This document shows positions 1-7,522 of a DNA stretch of 20,856 nucleotides, in pieces. The translations under genes and the position numbers were made by a program. This stretch comes from an uncultured Eubacteriales bacterium (lineage in GTDB: Bacteria > Bacillota > Clostridia > Oscillospirales > Ruminococcaceae): assembly GCA_902493155.1 (NCBI GenBank), contig CABUOE010000017.1, forward strand, positions 1 through 20,856, in the 5' to 3' direction. The first letter of the stretch is position 1, and every line of letters starts with the position of its first letter. The notes beneath the pieces were generated by a model that worked only from the letters and a program-made list of their open reading frames with translations, did not search any database and was not told the DNA's origin.

Positions 1-685
1 GATCCTCTCCCTCAATTTTGTACATCATGGCGTCCATTTCTGCAAAGCTCATGACGCCGGTGACCACGTTGCTGCGAATCATATAGGGGGGGATGCAGTA
101 GGTGAAGCCACGGTTGATCATAAAGTCCCGGGCGTAGGAAAGCACGGCCGAATGGAGGCGGGCTATATCGCCCATCAGGTAATAGAAGCCGTTTCCAGCC
201 ACCTTACGGGCGCTGTCCAAATCGATGCCGTTTAATTTTTCCATAATTTCGGTGTGGTAGGGGACTTCGAAGTCCGGTACCACCGGCTCGCCGAAACGTT
301 CAAGTTCCACATTTTCGCTGTCGTCTTTTCCGATGGGGACGCTGGGGTCGATGATATTGGGGATGGTGAGCATAATGGTACGGATTTTCTCCTGTAGGTC
401 CTTTTCCTGCTCTTCCAGCTGGGCCAAGCGATCCGCCTGCTCAGAAACCTTCCGTTTCATCTCCTCGGCCTCATCTTTTTTGCCCTGTGCCATCAAACCG
501 CCGATCATTTTAGAGATTTTATTCCGCTCGGCCCTAAGGTCAGAAGCCTCCTGCTGCGCCGCGCGGCTCTTGGCGTCCAGTTCAATCACTTCGTCCACCA
601 GGGGAAGCTTATTGTCCTGGAATTTCTTTTTGATGTTCTCTTTGACTGCGTCAGGATTGGCCCTGACAAATTTGATGTCCAACAT
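1..685 (-). CDS. serS: Seryl-tRNA synthetase, N-terminal part (cut by window edge)
   Basis: Charges tRNA(Ser) with serine in the cytoplasm. About 228 codons are visible on the minus strand, starting at ATG 685 and running off the left edge. The first ~110 residues are the charged, Lys/Glu-rich helical arm of class II SerRS that grips the long variable arm of tRNA(Ser). Then comes the PNIIDPSVPIG segment and the start of the catalytic domain (ARLHSAVLSYARDFMINRGF, then VVTGVMSFAEMDAMMYKIEGED). The start is supported by MLDIKFVRANPDAV, the usual SerRS beginning, and an AAGGGAG ribosome binding site at 695-701. It lies 27 bases after parB, so it is probably co-transcribed with parA-parB. There is no room for a T-box leader in that gap. 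The motif 2 and 3 residues lie outside the window. Confidence 0.95.
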   Translation of the reverse strand, partial: MLDIKFVRANPDAVKENIKKKFQDNKLPLVDEVIELDAKSRAAQQEASDLRAERNKISKMIGGLMAQGKKDEAEEMKRKVSEQADRLAQLEEQEKDLQEKIRTIMLTIPNIIDPSVPIGKDDSENVELERFGEPVVPDFEVPYHTEIMEKLNGIDLDSARKVAGNGFYYLMGDIARLHSAVLSYARDFMINRGFTYCIPPYMIRSNVVTGVMSFAEMDAMMYKIEGED

Positions 686-712
686 GTTTTCGTACTCCCT
701 TGTATCTTTTGA

Positions 713-1576
713 TTATTTCGTAAGTTTTTCGGCAATGGAAGCCAAATCTTCCTTGCTGTAAAAGGCAATTTTCAACACACCGCCGTCTCCGTCGGGGATA
801 ATTTCCACCTTGCGGCCCAATTCTTCATTCATGGCAATTTCCATTTCATCAAGATAGTGGTCTTTTTTCCGTCGCTCTTTTTTCGGAAGCTCTTGACCGG
901 AGGTATCCACATTTTTCTTGGAAGCAAGTTTTTCCACTTCCCGCACAGATAAGCCCTTCGCCACCGCTTCTTTTGCCGCAGAAACCATAGCCGCCTCACT
1001 GCTTAGGCCCAAAAGCGCCTTCGCATGGCCCATGGTGAGCTCGCCGTTCATGAGATAAGGCCGAACCTGTTCCGGCAAATTTAAGAGCCGCAGCGAATTG
1101 GCGATTGCGGATCGTGATTTTCCGACTCGTTTTGCAACTTGGTCCTGTGTCAATCCGTAGGTCGCCATCAGTTCTTTGTAACCAGCGGCTTCCTCAAGAG
1201 GATTCAAATCCTCCCGCTGCAAATTCTCAATAAGCCCTAACTCCATCACTTCGGTATCGGAAAGGTCTTTCACCACCACCGGAACCTCATCCAGTCCAAT
1301 CATCCGAGAGGCTCGCCAGCGCCGTTCACCAGCAACCAGCTGATATCCGCCGTTGCTGAGTTTTCGAACAAGCAGCGGCTGGATAATGCCGTGCTCCCGG
1401 ATTGAGTCAGCCAATTCCGCCAGAGCATTTTCATCAAATGTCTTTCTGGGCTGTCCCTTATTGGGTTCTATTTCGCTGAGGCGTACCATCATGGCGCCGC
1501 TATCCTGCTTTTCCCCGCTGTCGTTGTCAAAAAACAACGCATCCAGACCTTTTCCCAGCCCTGATTTCTTTGCCAT
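713..1576 (-). CDS. parB: Chromosome-partitioning protein ParB (Spo0J)
   Basis: CTP-dependent DNA clamp that loads at parS, spreads and recruits condensin for origin segregation. 287 residues, the usual length. The N-terminal MAKKSGLGKGLDALF is the ParA-stimulating tail typical of Spo0J. The CTP-binding domain has GERRWRA at 83-89 and ENLQREDLNP at 117-126. The helix-turn-helix is TQDQVAKRVGKSRSAIANSL (143-162), and the C-terminal ~50 residues form the dimerisation domain. At the positions that separate ParB from Noc (Caulobacter 173/179/184/201) it has Arg155, Ser161, Asn166 and Gly183. Arg and Gly match ParB, so it should recognise parS, of which two copies lie nearby. A ribosome binding site (GAGGGTG, 1582-1588) precedes ATG 1576. 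It sits 22 bases after parA. Confidence 0.97.
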   Translation of the reverse strand: MAKKSGLGKGLDALFFDNDSGEKQDSGAMMVRLSEIEPNKGQPRKTFDENALAELADSIREHGIIQPLLVRKLSNGGYQLVAGERRWRASRMIGLDEVPVVVKDLSDTEVMELGLIENLQREDLNPLEEAAGYKELMATYGLTQDQVAKRVGKSRSAIANSLRLLNLPEQVRPYLMNGELTMGHAKALLGLSSEAAMVSAAKEAVAKGLSVREVEKLASKKNVDTSGQELPKKERRKKDHYLDEMEIAMNEELGRKVEIIPDGDGGVLKIAFYSKEDLASIAEKLTK

Positions 1577-1598
1577 TTTTTCACCCTCTTCCCTTATA

Positions 1599-2381
1599 CT
1601 ATCCTTCTTTGTTCCACTTCTTGTTGGCTTTCAGGAACTCTTTCGCCACGTCCATATAGGCCTTGGAGCCTTTGGACGATTTATCATAATAAATCACCGG
1701 CTGTCCGTAGCTGGGGGCTTCGGAAAGGCGAACATTTCTGGGAATGGTAGTTTTGTATACCTTGTCCGGAAAGTACTTTTTCACTTCTGCCACAACCTGA
1801 GTGGTCAGGTTGAGCCGCCCATCGTACATCGTAAGCAGAACACCCTCAATTTCGATATCCGGATTATAGGTGCGTTTCACCTGACGGACGGTAGCCATCA
1901 GCTGTGACAAACCTTCCAGTGCAAAATACTCACATTGAATCGGGATAAATACGCTGTCCACTGCCGCGAGGGCGTTTAAGGTAATTAGGCCCAGGGAAGG
2001 GGGACAGTCAATTAAAATATAATCGTACTGGTCCCAGAGGGGAGCAAGGCCCTGTTTCAATCGAAAAATTCGCTCTTCCAGCTCAATAAGCTCTACTTCC
2101 GCCCCCGCCAACTCGATACTGGAGGAAATCATATCAACTCCCTGAAAGGAGGTTTTAACCCGCACTTCTTCAGCGGAGGCCTGTCCAATCAACAAATCGT
2201 ATGACGTCTGCTCCGCTTGCTTTTTATTGATGCCGAATCCACTGGTGGCGTTTCCCTGCGGATCCATATCCACCAAAAGGACTTTTTTCTTTTTCGCTCC
2301 AAGACAGGCGGCTAAATTGACCGCTGTGGTTGTCTTGCCAACGCCGCCTTTCTGATTTGCAACTGCTACTATCTTTCCCAT
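1599..2381 (-). CDS. parA: Chromosome-partitioning ATPase ParA (Soj)
   Basis: ParA/MinD-family ATPase that works with ParB in origin segregation; in B. subtilis the orthologue Soj also controls DnaA. 260 residues from the chosen start. The deviant Walker A KGGVGKTT is at residues 11-18 with both lysines (Lys11, Lys16). MDPQGNATSG and the Walker B-like LIDCPPSLGL follow. I chose ATG 2381 (MGKIVAVANQKGG) because AAAGGAG at 2385-2391 sits just upstream. An in-frame GTG at 2411 would add ten residues without similar support. Expression probably starts at an extended -10 promoter around 2475-2503, between the noc terminator and this gene. It is followed closely by parB. Confidence 0.97.
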   Translation of the reverse strand: MGKIVAVANQKGGVGKTTTAVNLAACLGAKKKKVLLVDMDPQGNATSGFGINKKQAEQTSYDLLIGQASAEEVRVKTSFQGVDMISSSIELAGAEVELIELEERIFRLKQGLAPLWDQYDYILIDCPPSLGLITLNALAAVDSVFIPIQCEYFALEGLSQLMATVRQVKRTYNPDIEIEGVLLTMYDGRLNLTTQVVAEVKKYFPDKVYKTTIPRNVRLSEAPSYGQPVIYYDKSSKGSKAYMDVAKEFLKANKKWNKEG

Positions 2382-2474
2382 GTTGCTCCTTTTTCTCTTT
2401 ATCGATTCCACATTATAGCTGACACCTATGTAAGTAATGTGTCCAGATAATTGTACTTTTTGAAGTTACTTCTT

Positions 2475-2503
2475 ATTATAGCATAACCAAATTACTTTTA
2501 AAA
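2475..2503 (-). promoter_or_regulatory. Putative parA promoter (extended -10)
   Basis: On the minus strand TGCTATAAT (-10 at 2475-2480 with TG one base upstream) has a poor -35, TTTTAA, at 2498-2503 with a 17-base spacer. The extended -10 could compensate. It lies directly downstream of parS and the noc terminator, so ParB spreading from parS could influence it. A second TATAAT at 2412-2417 has no recognisable -35. Confidence 0.5.
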
Positions 2504-2512
2504 GCCCTTTTT

Positions 2513-2528
2513 TGTTCCACGTGAAACA
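2513..2528. promoter_or_regulatory. parS centromere site 1
   Basis: TGTTCCACGTGAAACA matches the 16-bp Bacillota parS consensus (TGTTNCACGTGAAACA) at every defined position. It lies between noc and parA. The symmetry continues outwards, giving a 30-bp near-perfect palindrome at 2506-2535 with one mismatched pair. ParB is expected to load here and spread over the surrounding origin-proximal DNA. Confidence 0.95.
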
Positions 2529-2556
2529 AAAAAGGTCCGCATTTCTGCGAACCTTT
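2525..2556 (-). terminator. Intrinsic terminator of noc, overlapping parS
   Basis: On the minus strand, just after the noc stop, an 11-base stem with one G:U-type mismatch (AAAGGTTCGCA / TGCGGACCTTT, 2531-2556, four-base loop) runs directly into a T-run (TTTTTTGTTT). That T-run is the A-rich arm of the extended parS palindrome. It should end noc transcription before parA. Confidence 0.75.
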
Positions 2557-2563
2557 CAACATG

Positions 2564-3376
2564 TTAACCAACTTTTTTCGGAGCCATCGGTATCCGGACC
2601 ACATATTCAATAAATTGACTGCTTTCCCGTTTGACAGCCTGGGCGTCGATACCTGCACTTTTCATGGTATCTATGGCCCGATTAATGGTATTAATGAATA
2701 CCCGGACATCCTTTACAATAAAGAGTCGTTTTCCTGGGGTAGGGTGGAGCTGCATCTTCTTTTCTATGTACTGTTCAGCTTGGCTGACATTCAAACCGTT
2801 TTCTGCAATATATTTTAAAATCGTCAGCCGCTCATTCTCATCTTTCACCTTTAGTAACGCCCGCGCATGCCGCTCGGTCAGTTGATACTTGGTAATAATA
2901 TCCTGTTCAATGTTGCTGAGGGACAGAAGGCGCAGTTTGTTGGCTATGGTCGACTGGGCTTTTCCCAGTTTTTCTGCTGCCTCTTCCTGGGTGACTCCCC
3001 ATTCATTGATAAGGCAGCGCAACGCAAGAGCTTCTTCAAAAAGAGAAAGGTCTTTCCGTTGAATATTCTCCAAAATCGCATAAATCGCGGATTGACGGGC
3101 TGTCGTGTCCATGATAACGGCAGGAATTTCGGTAAGGCCCGCCGCTTTCGCCGCACGAAGACGCCTTTCGCCGGAAATCAACTCATACACTCTCTCCTTA
3201 TTTTTGCGAACGGTTATTGGCTGCAACACTCCGTTTTCACGGATACTTGCCGCTAATCCTTGCAAGTCCTGTTCATCAAATTCCTGACGGGGCTGAGCTG
3301 GATTGGGAATAATTTCGTCAATCGGCAGCGAAAACACTTTATTAAGTACCTTGTCTTTTTGAAAAATTCCTGTCAT
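2564..3376 (-). CDS. noc: Nucleoid occlusion protein Noc (ParB paralogue)
   Basis: ParB-family CTPase. In B. subtilis Noc binds its own sites around the chromosome and blocks FtsZ assembly over the nucleoid. 270 residues. It has a ParB/CTP-binding domain (GERRLRAA 69-76, ENIQRKDLS 103-111), a helix-turn-helix with TQEEAAEKLGKAQSTIANKL (129-148), and a C-terminal domain. At the ParB/Noc specificity positions it carries Gln141, Lys147, Ser152 and Arg169; three of four match Noc (Gln/Lys/Lys/Arg) rather than ParB. The N-terminus (MTGIFQKDKVLNKVF) is short; a membrane-binding amphipathic helix is possible but unproven. A strong AGGGAGGT (3383-3390) supports ATG 3376. It has its own promoter and terminator. 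Calling it a second ParB is the alternative. Confidence 0.88.
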   Translation of the reverse strand: MTGIFQKDKVLNKVFSLPIDEIIPNPAQPRQEFDEQDLQGLAASIRENGVLQPITVRKNKERVYELISGERRLRAAKAAGLTEIPAVIMDTTARQSAIYAILENIQRKDLSLFEEALALRCLINEWGVTQEEAAEKLGKAQSTIANKLRLLSLSNIEQDIITKYQLTERHARALLKVKDENERLTILKYIAENGLNVSQAEQYIEKKMQLHPTPGKRLFIVKDVRVFINTINRAIDTMKSAGIDAQAVKRESSQFIEYVVRIPMAPKKVG

Positions 3377-3411
3377 TTTTTTACCTCCCTTATTGCTTGT
3401 CCGCAGCTAAA

Positions 3412-3440
3412 AGTATAGCATGTAAGGGAAATAATTTCCA
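3412..3440 (-). promoter_or_regulatory. Promoter of noc with palindrome over the -35
   Basis: On the minus strand the extended -10 TGCTATACT (-10 hexamer 3412-3417) pairs with TGGAAA (3435-3440; 4/6 to the sigma-A -35) at a 17-base spacing. A perfect 13-bp palindrome GGAAATAATTTCC (3427-3439) covers the spacer and -35, the classic place for a repressor operator. The regulator is unknown. Confidence 0.6.
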
Positions 3441-3475
3441 GAACTTTTCATCGCAATTAATCGGCCATTTCGACC

Positions 3476-4213
3476 TTATTTTTTATTATTTAAAGGATAT
3501 TTCTTGATTTTCGCTGTCATTCTAGGATATTTTGCAGGGGTCTGTCGAAATTTTCTTATAACCACAATGGATCTTTTGTTTTCTCCGGGTAGCTCAAACT
3601 TTTCAATCGCTTCAATTTTACCGCCCATTTGGGAAATAGCATACTTTGCTTCCTCTAATTCCTCTTCAATCTCGTACCCTTTTAAGGCTATAAACATACC
3701 GCCTTCTTTGACAAAAGGCAGACAATATTCCGACAATTCCCTTAAATGCGCCACCGCACGGGCAGTCGCAACATCATATTTTTCCCGATACTCTGCTTTT
3801 TGCCCGGCTTCCTCAGCTCTCGCGTGTATAAACTTTGCCTCTACCTCTATATTTCTGCACAGCTCCTCTAAAAATATAAGGCGTTTGTTTAAGCTGTCAA
3901 GCAAGGTGGGCTGTATATCATCACGCACAATACAAACCGGCAGGGAAGGGAAGCCCGCACCGGTTCCAACATCGATCAAACTGGCATTTTGAGGTAAGTC
4001 CACCGCCTTCAACAGCAAAAGGCTATCTATGAAATGCTTAATTACGATGTCGTCCGGTTCAGTAATAGCCGTTAAGTTTATTTTCTGATTCCATTCCACC
4101 AGCATTTGGGCATAGCGGTCCAATCGATTGCCGATATCTTCACTGTATTTCCATCCAAAGAATTGAAAATTCTGCTTTAACAGTTCTTTTGCAATCAATT
4201 TATTTTCCTCCAT
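3476..4213 (-). CDS. rsmG: 16S rRNA (guanine-N7)-methyltransferase RsmG (GidB)
   Basis: Methylates N7 of G527 (E. coli numbering) in 16S rRNA using S-adenosylmethionine. In several bacteria its loss gives low-level streptomycin resistance. 245 residues, the usual size. An N-terminal helical part with LVEWNQKINLTAITEPDD (38-55) leads into the Rossmann fold, with the SAM loop DVGTGAGFPSLPV (81-93). The C-terminal tail is basic. It overlaps the end of mnmG by 14 bases, so translation is probably coupled. The ATG at 4213 has no clear ribosome binding site. An in-frame TTG at 4198 is preceded by GGAGG eight bases away, so the true protein may be five residues shorter. Confidence 0.95.
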   Translation of the reverse strand: MEENKLIAKELLKQNFQFFGWKYSEDIGNRLDRYAQMLVEWNQKINLTAITEPDDIVIKHFIDSLLLLKAVDLPQNASLIDVGTGAGFPSLPVCIVRDDIQPTLLDSLNKRLIFLEELCRNIEVEAKFIHARAEEAGQKAEYREKYDVATARAVAHLRELSEYCLPFVKEGGMFIALKGYEIEEELEEAKYAISQMGGKIEAIEKFELPGENKRSIVVIRKFRQTPAKYPRMTAKIKKYPLNNKK

Positions 4214-6074
4214 GTTGTTCTAGCCATATTAATAGAGTAGAAATGTCCGCGGGATTCACTCCAGATATTCGGGAAGCTTGCCCGATATCCTGTGGCAGTA
4301 CACGCTGTAGCTTCTCTCTTGCTTCCAACCTTAAGCCCTCGATTTGACTATAATCCATATCTTCCGGCAGTTTTTTCTGCTCCAACCGCTTGATTTCTTC
4401 CACTTCCATCAACTGCTTTTTAATGTAGCCTTCATATTTGATTTGAATCTCCACCTGTTCCATGACATCATCAGGCAGTTTAGGACGATTTTCATCGAAA
4501 GAGGATAGCTCTAGGTAGCTTAACTGGGGACGTCGAATCAAATCGGCCAATTTGGTTCCTGTCGTCATCGACGCTGTTCCACGTGAAACAAGCAGTTCAT
4601 TTAATGCCTCAGACGGAGCAATATTCACTTTTTCGACCCGTTCTTTTTCTTCTTTAATTTGTTCCATCTTTTGCAAAAACCCTTGATACCGTTTTTTATC
4701 AATTAGTCCAACTTGATATCCAATCGGGGTAAGCCGTTCATCGGCGTTATCCTGTCGCAGCAACAGACGAAATTCGCTTCTGGAAGTCATCATGCGGTAA
4801 GGATCAGAGCAGCCTTTTGTGACCAAATCATCAATCAAAGTCCCAATATAGGAAGTAGAACGCCCCAAAGTCAATTGCTCCTGTCCAGAAACCTGTTTGG
4901 CCGCATTGATACCGGCAATCAATCCCTGAGCGGCAGCTTCTTCATACCCGGAAGTGCCATTAAACTGTCCGGCCCCGAAAAGCCCCTTTATCGCCTTGAA
5001 CTCCAAAGTTGGCTTCAAATCCAAAGGATTGCAGCAATCATATTCGATGGCATAAGCGTTTCTCATGACCTGAAGATTCTCAAAACCCTTGATGGAACGC
5101 AAAAACTTCATTTGCACATCTTCCGGCAGGGAAGAGGAGATCCCCTGAAGATACATTTCTTCGGTATCCAGACCCATGGGCTCCACAAATAATTGATGCC
5201 GGGGCTTATCGGAGAAACGGACGATTTTGTCCTCAATACTGGGGCAGTAGCGTGGACCGATAGCGTCGATACGCCCGCTGTAAATCGGGGAGCGATCTAG
5301 GTTGTCCCGAATGATCTGATGGGTCTCCTCATTGGTGTAAGCGATGTAGCAGTCCACTTGGTTTTTCAGCTCTCCGTCGGTGGTGAAACTAAAGGGAATA
5401 ATCTTATCGTCTCCGGCCTGTTTTTCCAAAACATCGAAACAAATACTGCGGCGGTGGACGCGAGGAGGCGTTCCCGTTTTAAAACGGCGCAGAGTAATTC
5501 CATTTTGCTCCAAACTTTTGGAAAGTCCCTTTGCGGCGGCAATTCCATCCGGACCGCTTTCATAGGAAACCTCGCCCACATGAATCATTCCGTTTAAATA
5601 GGTTCCGCTTGCGATAATACAGGCTTTAATTTTGTATTCTGCTCCCAGACGGGTGATAACCTTGCAAATTTGGCCATCTTTTACTTCAATGCCTGTCACT
5701 TCCGCCTGCTTCAAATCCAAATTCTCTTGGGATTCTAAAAGGCTCTTCATATAGGCGTGATATTTCCGGCGGTCTGCCTGAACGCGAAGACTGTGGACAG
5801 CGGGACCCTTGCCGCGGTTCAGCATTCTGCTCTGCAAAAAAGTGTGGTCGGCGGCAATACCCATTACACCGCCCAAAGCATCAATCTCGCGAACCAAATG
5901 TCCCTTAGCAGTGCCACCAATGGAGGGATTGCAGGGAAGATTCGCCACTGCATCCAAAGTCAAGGTAAAAAGTATCGTCTTAGCGCCCAACCGCGCTGCC
6001 GCCATCGCCGCTTCTATTCCAGCGTGACCGGCACCGATCACTGCAACATCATATTCGCCAAGGGAATAGCCCAT
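4200..6074 (-). CDS. mnmG: tRNA uridine-34 modification enzyme MnmG (GidA)
   Basis: FAD-dependent partner of MnmE that installs the cmnm5 group on U34 of certain tRNAs. 624 residues, full length. The FAD-binding GAGHAG is at 14-19. Signature stretches CNPSIGGTAKGHLVREIDAL, RRFKTGTPPRVHRRS and GYEEAAAQGLIAGINA are present, and the C-terminal helical MnmE/tRNA-binding domain is intact. ATG 6074 is preceded by AAAGGAG (6084-6090). It starts 17 bases after mnmE and overlaps rsmG. A complete parS site is embedded at 4575-4590, coding for part of an LLVSRGTAS stretch, so this segment answers to both ParB and the protein. Confidence 0.98.
   Translation of the reverse strand: MGYSLGEYDVAVIGAGHAGIEAAMAAARLGAKTILFTLTLDAVANLPCNPSIGGTAKGHLVREIDALGGVMGIAADHTFLQSRMLNRGKGPAVHSLRVQADRRKYHAYMKSLLESQENLDLKQAEVTGIEVKDGQICKVITRLGAEYKIKACIIASGTYLNGMIHVGEVSYESGPDGIAAAKGLSKSLEQNGITLRRFKTGTPPRVHRRSICFDVLEKQAGDDKIIPFSFTTDGELKNQVDCYIAYTNEETHQIIRDNLDRSPIYSGRIDAIGPRYCPSIEDKIVRFSDKPRHQLFVEPMGLDTEEMYLQGISSSLPEDVQMKFLRSIKGFENLQVMRNAYAIEYDCCNPLDLKPTLEFKAIKGLFGAGQFNGTSGYEEAAAQGLIAGINAAKQVSGQEQLTLGRSTSYIGTLIDDLVTKGCSDPYRMMTSRSEFRLLLRQDNADERLTPIGYQVGLIDKKRYQGFLQKMEQIKEEKERVEKVNIAPSEALNELLVSRGTASMTTGTKLADLIRRPQLSYLELSSFDENRPKLPDDVMEQVEIQIKYEGYIKKQLMEVEEIKRLEQKKLPEDMDYSQIEGLRLEAREKLQRVLPQDIGQASRISGVNPADISTLLIWLEQHGGK
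4575..4590. promoter_or_regulatory. parS centromere site 2, inside mnmG
   Basis: TGTTCCACGTGAAACA, identical over all 16 bases to the site at 2513-2528, lies within the mnmG coding sequence. In the mnmG frame it covers the codons for Val-Ser-Arg-Gly and part of a Thr codon. Two identical 16-mers about 2 kb apart, beside parB and noc, are very unlikely by chance. Confidence 0.95.
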
Positions 6075-6091
6075 AAAAGAAAACTCCTTTT

Positions 6092-7456
6092 CTATTTACC
6101 CACACAAAAATGAGAGAACACTTCGTTTACTACCGCATCGGTTACCTTTTCTCCCGTCAGTTCCAAAAGGACGGAAATTGCACTTTCAATGCTGATATCC
6201 ACCGCGTCCATGGTAAATCCCATCTGGATAGCTTCCAGCGCTTCCTGTAACAGCTTATCCGCCTGTGAAACACAGTGATACTGACGCTCATTGGCTAACA
6301 TCGCGCCAGATGTGTTGATATCATTTAGCCGCAAAACTTTGCTGATCTCCTGATTCAACTCATCGAAACCGGCTTTGGTAGTTGCAGAAATTTCTACAAT
6401 ATGTTTAAAATTATTATATAAATACTCTTTGTCTATAACCGATTTTAAATCGGACTTATTGACAATTGCAACTGTCGGCATCTTTTTTATTTTTTCCACA
6501 AGGGAATAGTCGGTATCGGAGAGGGGAGACGACGAATCAAAAACCGCCAACACCAAATCTGCCGACTCCAAGCGGTCAAAAGTGCGTTCTACGCCCGCCT
6601 TTTCGATGATATCCTCGGTCTCACGGACGCCAGCTGTATCCGCCAGCCGCAACACCACATCGCCGATATTCACCGATTCCTCCACCACGTCCCGGGTGGT
6701 ACCGGGGATATCGGTGACGATACTTTTTTCGCAGCCGGACAATAGGTTCATCAAAGTTGATTTGCCTACATTAGGCCGGCCGACAATAACAGTCTCCACA
6801 CCTTCCCGAATGATTTTACCCCGGTCAAAGGTTTCCAAAAGTTTTCGGAGGGTATCCCTGCATTCTGCACAAACTTTCTTCATTTCAGTCAGTTTTATAT
6901 CATCGATATCTTCATCGGGATAATCAATATAAGCGGCGATATGCGCCGTAACAGACAATAAATCATCCAAGACCTTTTTGACATTTTGATAGAGCGCTCC
7001 CTTTAGGGCACACTGGGCTGCTCTCAGGCTTTTTTCGCTCTCTGCGTTAATGAGATCGGTGACCGCTTCCGCTTGCGTCAAGGTGAGCTTTCCGTTGAGA
7101 AAAGCCCGTTTGGTAAACTCACCGGGGCCAGCGGGGGAGGCCCCCTCCCGCAAAATCGCGCGCAGTACCTTTTCCGTCACGAGAATACCGCCGTGGCAGG
7201 AAATTTCCACAACATCTTCGCCGGTATAGCTTTTTGGGGCGCGAAAAACCAAAGCAACTCCTTGGTCGATCTGCTGTTCACCGTCGTAAATATCTCCAAA
7301 GGCCGCAGTATACCCAGCGTGCTGGGAAAGCTTTTTCCCGGAAATCGGAAAAAACACCTTTTCTGCAACCGTGATGGCATCATCTCCAGATATGCGAACC
7401 ACGCTGATCCCGCCCGCTGCACGGGGAGTGGAGATAGCGGCAATGGTCTTGCTCAT
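6092..7456 (-). CDS. mnmE: tRNA modification GTPase MnmE (TrmE)
   Basis: Potassium-activated GTPase that acts with MnmG on tRNA wobble uridine. 454 residues. An N-terminal folate-binding domain is followed by a helical domain interrupted by the G domain: G1 GRPNVGKS 226-233, G2 TT 253-254, G3 DTAG 273-276, G4 NKSD 333-336. The C-terminus FCVGK matches the family C(I/L/V)GK motif with its Cys at 451. GGGAGGA at 7462-7468 sets the start at ATG 7456. A strong terminator separates it from jag, so transcription depends on read-through or a local promoter. A TATAAT at 7522-7527 with no good -35 is the only candidate I see. Confidence 0.98.
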   Translation of the reverse strand: MSKTIAAISTPRAAGGISVVRISGDDAITVAEKVFFPISGKKLSQHAGYTAAFGDIYDGEQQIDQGVALVFRAPKSYTGEDVVEISCHGGILVTEKVLRAILREGASPAGPGEFTKRAFLNGKLTLTQAEAVTDLINAESEKSLRAAQCALKGALYQNVKKVLDDLLSVTAHIAAYIDYPDEDIDDIKLTEMKKVCAECRDTLRKLLETFDRGKIIREGVETVIVGRPNVGKSTLMNLLSGCEKSIVTDIPGTTRDVVEESVNIGDVVLRLADTAGVRETEDIIEKAGVERTFDRLESADLVLAVFDSSSPLSDTDYSLVEKIKKMPTVAIVNKSDLKSVIDKEYLYNNFKHIVEISATTKAGFDELNQEISKVLRLNDINTSGAMLANERQYHCVSQADKLLQEALEAIQMGFTMDAVDISIESAISVLLELTGEKVTDAVVNEVFSHFCVGK

Positions 7457-7472
7457 GCGATTCCTCCCAGAT

Positions 7473-7517
7473 AAAAAGAAACCTCCTACTCTTATGGAAT
7501 CAGTTGTAGGAGGTTTC
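7473..7517 (-). terminator. Intrinsic terminator after jag
   Basis: A perfect 12-bp stem (GAAACCTCCTAC at 7478-7489 with GTAGGAGGTTTC at 7506-7517) with a 16-base loop is followed on the minus strand by TTTTTATC. It begins six bases past the jag stop and ends 16 bases before mnmE. It could be the end of the rpmH-rnpA-yidD-yidC-jag operon or an attenuator in front of mnmE. Confidence 0.85.
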
Positions 7518-7522
7518 GACGA

